A stretch of 26,372 nucleotides of DNA from JBFHFS01 sp041583495. Lineage in GTDB: Bacteria; Bacteroidota; Bacteroidia; Bacteroidales; Marinilabiliaceae. How positions within the stretch are numbered: position 1 is the first letter of the stretch; each line of letters begins with the position of its first letter. The notes beneath the pieces were generated by a model that did no database searches, was not told where the DNA came from, and was given only the letters and a program-made list of their open reading frames with translations. Both the position numbers and the translations under genes were made by a program. The DNA lies in contig JBFHFS010000065.1 in assembly GCA_041583495.1 (NCBI GenBank), positions 1 to 26,372 of the forward strand. Reading direction: 5' to 3'. Positions 1 through 7,752 of the stretch are shown piece after piece.

Positions 1-1015
1 ATCCAGAGACCCTTACAAAATCTGGGTTTCCGAGATAATTCTACAACAAACACAGGTTGCCCAGGGACTGGGCTATTACCACCGGTTTTTGGAGGCTTTT
101 CCGGATATTGGCACTCTGGCCAGCGCCCCCGAAACAGAAGTGATGAAACAGTGGCAGGGCTTAGGCTATTATTCCCGAGCCCGCAATATGCACCATACGG
201 CTAAAACCCTGGTGGAAAAATGGGACGGCCAATTCCCCCAAACTTACCGGGAATTATTATCACTCAAAGGCATAGGCCCATACACGGCGGCCGCCATTGC
301 CTCCATCGCCTTCGGCCTGCCGCAGGCGGTGGTCGACGGAAACGTGTTTCGTGTTTTGTCCCGGCTTTTTGCCATCGACACCCCCATCGACACCCCACAG
401 GGAAAGAAACAGTTTGAACAACTAGCCGATGAGCTGCTCGACAAGGACAACCCCTCAACGCACAATCAGGCCCTTATGGAGATGGGGGCCATAATCTGCC
501 GTCCCGCCAGACCCCAATGTTCGAAATGCCCCTTAACCCCTTTTTGTAAGGCATTTGGACAAAACGAACAACAAAATTACCCCGTTAAAAGCAAACGATT
601 GATTCGAAAAAAAAGATATCTAAACTTTCTCCTTATAACCAATACCCAACAGCTTTTGGTGCACAAACGAACGGACAGCGATATTTGGAAGGGGCTTTAT
701 CAGCTTCCTTTAATAGAAACAAATACACGGGCCACCAACGCCGGAATGGAACGCCTCATAGAAAAGGCGTGGAATAAAAAGGTATCTGTAAAGGTTTTCA
801 AAGATTTAAAACACCTGCTCACCCATCAGGAACTGCACTTGTCGTTTTATCACCTTCGATGGCCCCAGGATCAGAAGTTCCCGAATCTGCTCGATGACAT
901 CCCTCTTGAAGTCATCTCCAAAGAAAAGATAAATGATTACCCTTTTCCCCAGCCCCTAATTCAGACCCTAAGGGAATTCACCGGTGGGCCCTCGTTAAAA
1001 ATCACTAAACACTAA
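1..1015 (+). CDS. mutY: A/G-specific adenine glycosylase MutY, 5'-truncated by the window edge
   Basis: MutY removes adenine mispaired with 8-oxoguanine or guanine in base-excision repair. The reading frame is open from base 2, so the start lies upstream. By comparison with E. coli MutY, roughly 25 N-terminal residues are missing. Visible family signatures, numbered from the first visible residue: SEIILQQTQV with the catalytic Glu (11), the helix-hairpin-helix loop LKGIG (about 88-92), catalytic Asp in VVDGN (112), and a [4Fe-4S] cluster of four Cys (166, 173, 176, 182) with spacing C-x6-C-x2-C-x5-C. The C-terminal third (from about residue 200) fits the NUDIX-like 8-oxoG recognition domain. 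The gene is followed by ssb, gldE and gldD, a neighbourhood known in gliding Bacteroidota. Confidence 0.96.
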   Translation, partial: SRDPYKIWVSEIILQQTQVAQGLGYYHRFLEAFPDIGTLASAPETEVMKQWQGLGYYSRARNMHHTAKTLVEKWDGQFPQTYRELLSLKGIGPYTAAAIASIAFGLPQAVVDGNVFRVLSRLFAIDTPIDTPQGKKQFEQLADELLDKDNPSTHNQALMEMGAIICRPARPQCSKCPLTPFCKAFGQNEQQNYPVKSKRLIRKKRYLNFLLITNTQQLLVHKRTDSDIWKGLYQLPLIETNTRATNAGMERLIEKAWNKKVSVKVFKDLKHLLTHQELHLSFYHLRWPQDQKFPNLLDDIPLEVISKEKINDYPFPQPLIQTLREFTGGPSLKITKH

Positions 1016-1095
1016 CATACAGCACCTTATGATCACGCACGAATTAAAAAAAATAAAAAATACTTCACCCGTAATGGATAAGCGTGAAAGTTTAG

Positions 1096-1103
1096 TAATT
1101 TAG
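1096..1103 (+). promoter_or_regulatory. Candidate -7 promoter element for ssb
   Basis: TAATTTAG matches five of the six fixed positions of the Bacteroidota -7 consensus TAnnTTTG and lies 28 bases before the ssb start. No convincing -33 TTTG is present, so this is a weak call. Confidence 0.3.
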
Positions 1104-1131
1104 CTCTTTATAACCGTTTAATCAGCTTGAT

Positions 1132-1617
1132 ATGATCAATAAAGTAATCCTACTGGGAAATGTAGGTAAAGACCCTGAAGTAAGATACCTGGATAATGAC
1201 GTAGCCGTGGCCAATTTCCCACTGGCAACCAGCGAACGCGCCTTTAAGACCCGGGATGGCCAGGAAGTACCCGAACGAACCGAGTGGCATAATATTGTGG
1301 CCTGGAGAGGATTGGCCAAAATTGCTGAATCGTATATTAAAAAAGGATCACAAATTTATGTGGAGGGAAAACTCAGAACCCGCTCCTACGAGCAGGATGG
1401 CATAAAAAAATGGACCACCGAGATTTTTGCCGACAACATTCAACTACTGGGGCGCAAAGCCGATAATCCAGCTTCTGCAGGCCAGGACAACGCTTATGCA
1501 GCCAAACCCTCCGGAGCCCCGGCAAAGAACCAGAGTAATCAGGTCCAGGATACATCCAATCAAGGCAAAGAGAATTACCAGGTAGACAATGCCCCTGATG
1601 ACGACCTCCCTTTTTAA
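1132..1617 (+). CDS. ssb: Single-stranded DNA-binding protein
   Basis: SSB coats single-stranded DNA in replication, recombination and repair and recruits partners through its C-terminal tip. The 161-residue protein opens with the typical MINKVILLGNVGKDPEVRY. The OB-fold occupies about residues 1-105 and includes the conserved ERTEWHNIV segment. A low-complexity Gln/Asn/Pro-rich linker follows, ending in the acidic tip DDDLPF that binds partner proteins. The start is an ATG. The gene is 34 bases ahead of gldE and probably heads an ssb-gldE-gldD-phosphopantetheinyl transferase transcription unit. Length and tail are normal for the family. Confidence 0.97.
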   Translation: MINKVILLGNVGKDPEVRYLDNDVAVANFPLATSERAFKTRDGQEVPERTEWHNIVAWRGLAKIAESYIKKGSQIYVEGKLRTRSYEQDGIKKWTTEIFADNIQLLGRKADNPASAGQDNAYAAKPSGAPAKNQSNQVQDTSNQGKENYQVDNAPDDDLPF

Positions 1618-1651
1618 GGCCATCAACCAATACTAACTTTAACTATTATCT

Positions 1652-2980
1652 TTGAAAACTGCTTTTCTGCTGCTGCAATTGTTTGCTGCATCCCAATACA
1701 TAACTCTCAACGCCCCTACTCCCGGCGTAATTGCAGCTATCTTAGCCACTCTTCTGTTACTGATAGCCTCGGCCCTTATTTCGGGGTCTGAGGTGGCTTA
1801 CTTCTCCTTAAAACCTCAGGATATCAACATCTTGCGGAGTCAGGAAACCAAAAGCCATGCTTTAACGCTGCGCCACCTTGAGACCCCTGAATTACTTCTG
1901 GCCACCATCTTAATCGTTAACAACTTTGTGAATGTGGGCATCGTTATGCTCTCGGCGTTCATCACAACCCAACTGGTAACCTTCGTCCATGGGGCCATGG
2001 TAAAATTTATTTTCGAAGTAATCTTTATCACTTCGATCATCCTTTTCTTTGGGGAAATCCTGCCAAAAGTATACGCCGGACAGTTTCCGCGGAGATTTTC
2101 CTCACTCATGGCCTATCCCCTGTTAACCGTGATTCGGCTTTGCAAGCCCGTCAGCATGCTTTTGGTAAGATCATCGAATGTGGTTAATCGCCGGATGTCT
2201 CACAAAACCAAGGGCCTCTCGCTCAATGACATCTCGGAAGCACTCGAACTGACAGGAGATGAGATATTTGAAGAACGAGAGATTCTGAAAAGCATCGTTA
2301 CCTTTGGCAATATTGAGGTGAATGAGATTATGACCGCCCGTGTAGATGTGGTCGATCTGGACCTTAAAAGCAATTACAACAAGGTATTGGCCGTCATTGT
2401 GGAGTCGGGTTACTCCCGCATTCCGGTGTACGATCAAACCCCCGACAATGTAAAAGGCATCCTGTACGTCAAAGACTTATTGCCCCACCTCAATAAAGAC
2501 AAGGACTTTCAATGGCAAAACCTTATCCGGCCAGTCTATTATGTTCCGGGGAACAAGAGAATTAACGCGCTGTTGGCTGAATTCCAGGCCGAACAAACCC
2601 ATATGGCCATCGTGGTCGACGAATATGGGGGAACCGCCGGAATCGTCACCCTTGAAGACATCCTCGAAGAGATTGTAGGTGAAATCGTTGACGAAATGGA
2701 CGATGAGGAACAATACTTCTCCATACAGCCAGATGGCTCCTATGCCTTTGAGGGAAAAACCCAGCTTAAGGATTTTTTCAGAATCACAGGGATAAACGAC
2801 ACCACCTTCGACAAGGTAAAAGGCGAGGCTGAGACGCTGGCCGGACTCATCCTCGAATTAAGGGGCGTAATCCCCGAAAAGCATGAAATCATTGATATTG
2901 GTAAATACCAATTCACCATTCTTTCTGCCGACAAAAGGCGAATTAAGAAGATCAAATTCACTCCCCCCAAGACCGATTAA
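1652..2980 (+). CDS. gldE: Gliding motility-associated protein GldE (CNNM/CBS/CorC-HlyC family)
   Basis: This integral membrane protein of 442 residues has the three-part CorC/HlyC layout. A CNNM (DUF21) transmembrane domain covers about residues 25-190, with SGSEVAYFSL (44-53) and FGEILPK (133-139). A CBS-domain pair covers about 205-345, with GYSRIPVYD (253-261) and VVDEYGGTAGIVTLEDILEE (321-340). A transporter-associated C-terminal domain covers about 355-435. In Flavobacterium johnsoniae gldE lies beside gldD, and its product is linked to gliding and type IX secretion. The domain family is otherwise tied to Mg2+/Co2+ transport, so the exact activity is open. Identification as GldE rests on the gldD neighbour. 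The start is TTG at 1652; no better upstream codon is seen. Confidence 0.9.
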   Translation: MKTAFLLLQLFAASQYITLNAPTPGVIAAILATLLLLIASALISGSEVAYFSLKPQDINILRSQETKSHALTLRHLETPELLLATILIVNNFVNVGIVMLSAFITTQLVTFVHGAMVKFIFEVIFITSIILFFGEILPKVYAGQFPRRFSSLMAYPLLTVIRLCKPVSMLLVRSSNVVNRRMSHKTKGLSLNDISEALELTGDEIFEEREILKSIVTFGNIEVNEIMTARVDVVDLDLKSNYNKVLAVIVESGYSRIPVYDQTPDNVKGILYVKDLLPHLNKDKDFQWQNLIRPVYYVPGNKRINALLAEFQAEQTHMAIVVDEYGGTAGIVTLEDILEEIVGEIVDEMDDEEQYFSIQPDGSYAFEGKTQLKDFFRITGINDTTFDKVKGEAETLAGLILELRGVIPEKHEIIDIGKYQFTILSADKRRIKKIKFTPPKTD

Positions 2981-3030
2981 CAGCGGATCCGGGAATAAAC
3001 GGGTGGAGACCTCTCCAAAACACAACCATA

Positions 3031-3618
3031 ATGATGCGTATTTTCAGAAAATATCTTCTAATACCCGTGGTCTTAACGGGCCTTTTTGTCGCTTGCCAAA
3101 CCAGTCATCCACCCAAACCAAGGGGTTACTTTCGCATCGAACTGCCGGAGAAGGAATACCGCCTCACCGATACGATTCTGCCCTGTAACTTTGAGTTACC
3201 TCAATATGCCTTTATCAGGCATGCAGACCCCCAAACCGGTGAATTAGCCCATGTAAATGTAGAGTTTCCCCGATTTCAGGCTACAATATACCTCAGTTAC
3301 AGACCCTTAGAAAACAACTTGTACGAACTCCTGGAGGATAACCGCAAGCTGGCTTTTAAGCACACCATAAAAGCCGAGGCCATAAACGAACGACTCTTCA
3401 GCGATCCCCAAAAACACACCCATGGTATTTTGTTCGAAATAAAAGGCAATGCAGCCTCCCCGTTGCAGTTCTATCTAACCGACAGCACCAAACATTTTCT
3501 TCGCGGATCCCTCTATTTCAACAACATCCCCAACAAAGATTCGTTGGCCCCCGTAATCGGCTTTTTAGAAAAAGACATGACTCATTTGATGGAAACCCTC
3601 AACTGGAAAAACCAATAA
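3031..3618 (+). CDS. gldD: Gliding motility lipoprotein GldD
   Basis: GldD is a lipoprotein needed for gliding and type IX secretion in Flavobacterium. The 195-residue product begins with a basic n-region and a hydrophobic stretch ending in LFVAC (Cys22), a lipoprotein signal. The family hallmark PKPRGYFRI follows at residues 28-36. The rest is a soluble domain with no membrane helix. The gene starts 50 bases after gldE and stops 6 bases before the next gene, consistent with co-transcription. ATG codons at 3031 and 3034 are both possible starts. Its presence suggests a type IX secretion system; whether the organism glides cannot be judged from this window. Confidence 0.93.
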   Translation: MMRIFRKYLLIPVVLTGLFVACQTSHPPKPRGYFRIELPEKEYRLTDTILPCNFELPQYAFIRHADPQTGELAHVNVEFPRFQATIYLSYRPLENNLYELLEDNRKLAFKHTIKAEAINERLFSDPQKHTHGILFEIKGNAASPLQFYLTDSTKHFLRGSLYFNNIPNKDSLAPVIGFLEKDMTHLMETLNWKNQ

Positions 3619-3624
3619 ACTGCA

Positions 3625-4272
3625 ATGCCAATCATTTTTAAGCACCAGCCGGACGAGGGCACCAGTATTGCCGTTTGGGAAATAACCGAACCAGAAGAAA
3701 CCCTTAGAGCTCTTTTGCCTCCATTAAAGGAAGCTGAACAACAATTGCTTCAAAAACTGTCTTTTGAACCCCGGCGGCTGGAATGGCTGGCCTCCAGAGT
3801 TCTTATAACTCAACTGAGCGGCCTCTATCCCGCTGTAACCTACAAGAGCAACGGGCAACCCACATTGAATGACCCCAGGCTTAAAATCAGCATTTCACAC
3901 ACCAGAGGGTATGCAGCCATCGCCCTTTCCACCACACAGATGCCGGGGATAGATATTGAATATCCTTCATCCCGCATCGAAAAAGTGGCCAATCGATTTA
4001 TGAACCCGGCAGAAAGCACTTTTTCCTGTGCTCATAAACAGAGCGATCAACTGGCCCTCATCTGGTGCGCCAAAGAAGCCATCTACAAGATGACCGGGCA
4101 ACCCGGCCTAATATTCAAAAAGGATATTGTGGTTGATCCCTTTATCCCCCAACAAAAAGGAGCGATCAGGGCCACCCTTCAACCGGACACCCACAATCAA
4201 ATCATAAACCTGGAATATATTGTCACCCCCCAATACTATCTCATCTATAGCCTTAATCCCCATCAACATTAA
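3625..4272 (+). CDS. 4'-phosphopantetheinyl transferase superfamily protein (Sfp-like)
   Basis: The family transfers the phosphopantetheine arm of CoA to a serine of an acyl or peptidyl carrier protein. The 215-residue protein carries the three usual motifs: SISHT (89-93, CoA contact), GIDIE (108-112, with Mg2+-binding Asp110 and Glu112), and WCAKEAIYK (147-155, containing the catalytic Lys-Glu-Ala). The length and two-half architecture suit a Sfp/AcpT-type enzyme rather than the short AcpS type. It starts 6 bases after gldD and is probably translated from the same mRNA. The carrier-protein substrate cannot be inferred; no carrier or synthase gene is in the window. Confidence 0.9.
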   Translation: MPIIFKHQPDEGTSIAVWEITEPEETLRALLPPLKEAEQQLLQKLSFEPRRLEWLASRVLITQLSGLYPAVTYKSNGQPTLNDPRLKISISHTRGYAAIALSTTQMPGIDIEYPSSRIEKVANRFMNPAESTFSCAHKQSDQLALIWCAKEAIYKMTGQPGLIFKKDIVVDPFIPQQKGAIRATLQPDTHNQIINLEYIVTPQYYLIYSLNPHQH

Positions 4273-4311
4273 GCCTGGGACTCATTTTTTTACCATCTCA
4301 AAATAATCGTG

Positions 4312-4319
4312 TATTTTTG
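4312..4319 (+). promoter_or_regulatory. Bacteroidota -7 promoter element for GGGP synthase
   Basis: TATTTTTG is an exact match to TAnnTTTG. A T-rich run at 4285-4291 sits where the -33 TTTG is expected. The predicted transcript would have an untranslated leader of about 65 bases. Confidence 0.6.
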
Positions 4320-4380
4320 CCTGTGCAACCAATTATCTAATCGGGATTGCAGGTCGGGATCTAAAACTAACCATTACAAA

Positions 4381-4385
4381 AGGAG
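4381..4385 (+). promoter_or_regulatory. Shine-Dalgarno-like AGGAG that supports the GTG start at 4388
   Basis: AGGAG lies very close (2 bases) to the GTG start codon. Strong Shine-Dalgarno sequences are uncommon in this phylum, and this spacing is shorter than optimal, so its use is uncertain. Confidence 0.35.
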
Positions 4386-4387
4386 CT

Positions 4388-5128
4388 GTGAAAATTTATA
4401 ATCAGATCGAAAGATGGCATCAAAAAGGAGAAAAAATACTTGCACTGCTGGTCGACCCCGACAAATGCCAGGGGGAGGCCCTCGTGAGACAGGCCCGTCT
4501 CATTGAAAAGCATCAACCTCATATCGTCATGGTTGGCGGAAGCCACATCAGCCATCCCGTAGAGGAGGTCGTAACCTATCTGAAAGCCCATACCAGCCGA
4601 CCCATTGTTCTTTATCCGGGCAATCCCGTCCAGGTTTCCTTTAATGCCGACGCTCTCTTGTTTTTGTCCATGATATCGGGCCGAAACCCCGAACTTTTGA
4701 TAGGCGCCCATGTAACGGTGGCTTGTGCCATCAAACTCCACCAAATGGAAACCATCCCAACCGGTTATATGCTTATCGATGGGGGATCACCTACTTCGGT
4801 GGAATACATCAGTCAAACCCGGCCAATTCCGGCCGACAAAACGGATATTGCAGTGGCCACGGCCCTTGCCGGACAGTTATTGGGGTTGAAACTGATATAT
4901 ATGGATGCAGGCAGTGGGGCCAAACACCCAATAGACCGATCCATGATCGAAAAAGTCAACCAAAACATCGACCTACCACTGATGGTGGGGGGAGGCATCA
5001 CTTCTCCCGAACTGCTGGCGGAGGCCTTTGAAGCCGGGGCCGACATTGCAGTTGTAGGAAATATACTGGAAAAAGAACCTGAACTTCTTGAATCGTTTAT
5101 GAAGGTTGCCAGAGAAACAACCAAATAG
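4388..5128 (+). CDS. Geranylgeranylglyceryl/heptaprenylglyceryl phosphate synthase (GGGPS/PcrB family)
   Basis: Family members join a polyprenyl diphosphate to sn-glycerol-1-phosphate, forming an ether lipid precursor. This is the first committed step of archaeal membrane lipids, and homologues occur in Bacteroidota. The 246-residue TIM-barrel shows LVDPDK (21-26), MVGGSHI (48-54), LYPGNP (75-80), FLSMISGRNPELLIG (92-106), YMDAGSGA (171-178), VGGGI (200-204) and AVVGN (221-225), which form the phosphate and prenyl-diphosphate binding site. Length fits group II GGGPS. The start is GTG. The gene has its own promoter, and no other ether-lipid gene (such as a G1P dehydrogenase) is nearby. The product's prenyl length and final lipid are unknown. 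Confidence 0.93.
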   Translation: MKIYNQIERWHQKGEKILALLVDPDKCQGEALVRQARLIEKHQPHIVMVGGSHISHPVEEVVTYLKAHTSRPIVLYPGNPVQVSFNADALLFLSMISGRNPELLIGAHVTVACAIKLHQMETIPTGYMLIDGGSPTSVEYISQTRPIPADKTDIAVATALAGQLLGLKLIYMDAGSGAKHPIDRSMIEKVNQNIDLPLMVGGGITSPELLAEAFEAGADIAVVGNILEKEPELLESFMKVARETTK

Positions 5129-5181
5129 AAATTACGGAGAAGGGTTCACAGCATCAAACCGTAGGGATGCGGGTCTACCCC

Positions 5182-5210
5182 AAAAAATGCCGTCGCCGAA
5201 ATCCGGCGGC
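5182..5210 (-). terminator. Rho-independent terminator of the PafA-like gene
   Basis: Read on the minus strand, CGCCG-gattt-CGGCG is followed within a few bases by a run of six T. It lies 24 bases past the stop codon of the minus-strand gene. Confidence 0.55.
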
Positions 5211-5233
5211 AGAAATAGCCGCTACCCTCCCGC

Positions 5234-6865
5234 TTACTCCCCAACCCAATCCAGGTCAAACCCCTGAGAATAGGGGGGCACATCGAGGCCAAAGGCATGC
5301 AATAACAAGGGAACCAAAGCGGCATAAGTGGTTTTGGGCGCATATTCGCCGGGTTTAACCTTCCACCCCGAAAGCATAAGGGGCAACGTACTTCGGCCCA
5401 TGGCCCCATTCTGGGGGCTACCGGAATTTACATTCAGATAGGACCAACCGGCCCGAAGGGTGAAAATTACATCCCCCGAACGACCCGGGAAATAGTTTTC
5501 CCACATGATACGATGCAATGGTCCCGGACCCGAGAGGCGAGCTACCTCAACACTGGTGGCAGCCAGCTCAACACCCGAAACCTGCATCAAAAAGTCAGCG
5601 GCCTGTCGCTGCAACACCACTAAATCCAACCCCGCCTCCTCTATAAGGGAATGATTCAAATAGAGATTCCCGGCATTCATGCCTTCCACCCATTTGCCCT
5701 GCCCATAGAGTGCCATAAAATAGAGGTTAAGAAGAGAAGATGCCTTTCTGGGTTCAAACAGGGCACCGGAATGGTGATATTGCCCCCCTGTTTTTTCAGC
5801 CAGGAATGAAGGTGCAGAACCTGAAGCCACCACCATAAGATAGTTGTTGCGACCATATTTCTGATCCAGGAACTTCATCAACTCACCCAACTCCCCGTCT
5901 AAACGAATCAGCATATCCTCCTTCTCAACCGAAAGAAACCCGCCATCCGGCCTGAAGTAGGGACGACTGGAAAATCCCAGCATCAAAAAGTCAGGAACAT
6001 CATCCTCCCCAAATGTACTGTTCATCAAAAAGGTAGCAGCCATATCCCTCACCAGCACATTCCCGTAGGGAGAGGCGCTCAGTGGCTCAAAGAACTCACT
6101 TTTGCTCCCTTTTGAAGGGACCAAATCGTATAAGAAAGAGCGAAATGCTTTCCGCTCCTGGGGATTGCTCAGTAAATTATATTCCCGATAGGAAGAAATA
6201 TCAAACGAAGGCCCCCATTGCCGCTCACTAAAGAGCTTAGACACCCCTGTCCGGTTAAATTCGGACAACCATTTAAGGGTATCCCCACCGGACGACATCA
6301 GGTTGAAAAAATCACCCGAGGCCTTATCCAACTGCAGAAAGAAATCGGGGCGTTTACCCAGGGTATAAACCATTTCGGGAAGGTTGGCCGAAATGCCGGC
6401 CACCTGTACCTTGCCGCCCCACAGCAACCGCAAATAATCGGGCAAAACCGGCACCTGACCCGAAACCGAAAAAGAGGGATTAGCTCCCGGGGTTTGGGTC
6501 TGTGCCTGACGAACCTGACCAGTTACGGGATCTAACCAGGTCTGGTCGATCACCCCATGCACCGATGGTTCGGTTCCCGTTAATAAAGAGGTAAAATGGG
6601 TCCCTTCAAAACCCGAAAGACTATTGCCCGTAGCCTGCCGAAAAACGAAGCCGGAACGCTTTATCCGGTTAAACCCTTCGTTTGAAAACCGGCTTTGTAA
6701 AAGGGTCAACTGATCGTTTCCCAGCTCATCCAACATCACGAAGACAACCAGACGCGGATAAGAATGAACTTTTTGAGCGCTCAGGGAACTTCCCAGAGTA
6801 CAGATTAAAAGAGCAGCAACAAAAGACTTAGAGAAAGGTGTGAATTTCGAAAATAGGGTGATCAT
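5234..6865 (-). CDS. Exported PafA-like alkaline phosphatase superfamily protein, predicted pseudoenzyme
   Basis: The 543-residue protein has a signal peptide (hydrophobic about 14-29, likely cleavage after SLSA30). The rest aligns along its length with PafA-type phosphate-irrepressible phosphomonoesterases: VVFVMLDELG (40-49), LLTGTEPSVHGV (94-105), PYGNVL (266-271), GRNNYLMVV (338-346) and PLMLSGWKVKPG (near 494-506). Catalytic features are missing. The nucleophile Thr position holds Glu87. The STDYVGH metal segment reads SSRPYFR (299-305). The ADHG pair reads ASGS (347-350). The late THS histidine region reads NSGS (480-483). Only the first metal Asp (Asp46) survives. No frameshift is visible and the frame is intact, so this looks like a maintained non-catalytic periplasmic protein. 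It may be co-transcribed with DUF190 and crcB (gap 93 bases). Function unknown. Confidence 0.85.
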   Translation of the reverse strand: MITLFSKFTPFSKSFVAALLICTLGSSLSAQKVHSYPRLVVFVMLDELGNDQLTLLQSRFSNEGFNRIKRSGFVFRQATGNSLSGFEGTHFTSLLTGTEPSVHGVIDQTWLDPVTGQVRQAQTQTPGANPSFSVSGQVPVLPDYLRLLWGGKVQVAGISANLPEMVYTLGKRPDFFLQLDKASGDFFNLMSSGGDTLKWLSEFNRTGVSKLFSERQWGPSFDISSYREYNLLSNPQERKAFRSFLYDLVPSKGSKSEFFEPLSASPYGNVLVRDMAATFLMNSTFGEDDVPDFLMLGFSSRPYFRPDGGFLSVEKEDMLIRLDGELGELMKFLDQKYGRNNYLMVVASGSAPSFLAEKTGGQYHHSGALFEPRKASSLLNLYFMALYGQGKWVEGMNAGNLYLNHSLIEEAGLDLVVLQRQAADFLMQVSGVELAATSVEVARLSGPGPLHRIMWENYFPGRSGDVIFTLRAGWSYLNVNSGSPQNGAMGRSTLPLMLSGWKVKPGEYAPKTTYAALVPLLLHAFGLDVPPYSQGFDLDWVGE

Positions 6866-6888
6866 ACGATGGCAACGTCAAGTCATTA

Positions 6889-6896
6889 CAAAATAA
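6889..6896 (-). promoter_or_regulatory. Candidate -7 promoter element for the PafA-like gene
   Basis: On the minus strand TTATTTTG differs from TAnnTTTG at one fixed position and lies 24 bases upstream of the ATG. There is no clear -33 element, so read-through from the DUF190 gene is equally possible. Confidence 0.3.
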
Positions 6897-6958
6897 ATCC
6901 GCCCCATTAAATAAAACGGGACGGCACGAAAATATAAAAAAAAAGGTCAACACAAAGA

Positions 6959-7312
6959 CTACTCTTCATAATGGTTTCCATATCGGAGCACATTTACGTC
7001 CTCCATGGTCATAAGTCCGCCGCCACCCGACTTATCAATCAGTCGATTGATAATACGGGAAAAGTCGGTCAACCGCTCCTCTACATCCACCATTTCGATC
7101 ACCATGGGCAAATCGTTAGCCAGTGAAAAAATTTTAATGCTATGAATCATGCTTTCGGCACCATATGACATCATCCCATGCGTCACGGTGGCTCCCGCAA
7201 TCTTATATTTCTTGGCGGCATAAACGATGGCTTCGAACAGCGGACGCTGATAGACCCGATCGGTTTCACCCACTATAATTTTAAGTTTTTTTACTTTCCC
7301 AGAGAGATTCAT
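6959..7312 (-). CDS. DUF190 family PII-like protein
   Basis: The 117-residue protein is a DUF190 member, a family with a ferredoxin-like PII-type fold often encoded beside the fluoride channel CrcB. Visible family features are KLKIIVGETD (9-18), the segment YKIAGATVTHGMMSYG and LPMVIEMVD in the second half. It is predicted to be cytoplasmic, with no signal or membrane helix. It lies 53 bases downstream of crcB on the same strand, so the two probably share a transcript. A role in sensing or modulating fluoride export is inferred from the association, not shown by the sequence. Confidence 0.88.
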   Translation of the reverse strand: MNLSGKVKKLKIIVGETDRVYQRPLFEAIVYAAKKYKIAGATVTHGMMSYGAESMIHSIKIFSLANDLPMVIEMVDVEERLTDFSRIINRLIDKSGGGGLMTMEDVNVLRYGNHYEE

Positions 7313-7326
7313 CGGACGTAAGTTTA

Positions 7327-7360
7327 GAGGTAAATCTTACTCAATTTAAAGATTTACTTC
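7327..7360 (-). promoter_or_regulatory. Perfect stem-loop between crcB and the DUF190 gene
   Basis: GTAAATCTT (7330-7338) and AAGATTTAC (7349-7357) form a 9-bp perfect inverted repeat, extendable to 12 pairs with one G-T wobble. The loop is 10 bases. There is no T-run after it on the minus strand, so it is more likely an mRNA processing/stability element or an operator than a terminator. Confidence 0.5.
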
Positions 7361-7365
7361 GATAA

Positions 7366-7743
7366 TTACAAGCCCCTTACAACCATTGTGCCCCCCCAAA
7401 CGGCCAAAAAGCCCAAGGTAACAGAGGCCAGCGCATAACACAAGGGATAGATGAGCCCGTAGTCGGTGCCCAAACGAAGCAAATCGAAGGAAAAAGTAGA
7501 GAAGGTGGTAAATCCACCACAAAAACCCACCGTAAAAAAGAGTCTTAACTCAGGGGAAGCCCATTGGTTTTTTTCGGCAATGGCATAGATGAATCCAAGG
7601 AAAAAACTACCCACAATATTGACCACAAAGGTCCCGATGGGAAGAGAGGAACTGATCCATTGCTGCAGCCAATGGCCGGTAAAATAGCGTCCAATGGTTC
7701 CTAAAAATCCACCAAACCCAAGGATAAAAACGAGCTTCAACAT
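7366..7743 (-). CDS. crcB: Fluoride channel CrcB/Fluc
   Basis: CrcB/Fluc proteins are dual-topology dimeric channels that expel fluoride from the cytoplasm. The product has four hydrophobic helices and the family motifs GGFLGTIGRY, GTFVVNIVGSFFLGF (pore Asn) and GGFTTFSTFSFD (the Phe/Thr/Ser track of the pore). I chose the ATG at 7743 (125 residues). The frame could start at a TTG at 7755, but that codon lies inside an exact -7 promoter element, so it would probably not be transcribed. It is followed by a DUF190 gene. I looked for a fluoride riboswitch upstream and saw none. Confidence 0.93.
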   Translation of the reverse strand: MLKLVFILGFGGFLGTIGRYFTGHWLQQWISSSLPIGTFVVNIVGSFFLGFIYAIAEKNQWASPELRLFFTVGFCGGFTTFSTFSFDLLRLGTDYGLIYPLCYALASVTLGFLAVWGGTMVVRGL

Positions 7744-7752
7744 TTTTTTTGA

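Noticed and set aside
89..1015. MutY frame starting at the TTG at 89
   Set aside because: The frame continues upstream to base 2 with the conserved MutY N-terminal motif, so the TTG is internal.
2883..3188. 101-codon frame overlapping the end of gldE and start of gldD
   Set aside because: It is an out-of-frame shadow of two well-supported genes.
6900..6926. GC-rich inverted repeat between the DUF190 and PafA-like genes
   Set aside because: The stem has a mismatch, a long loop and no T-tail on either strand, so I could not support a terminator or operator call.
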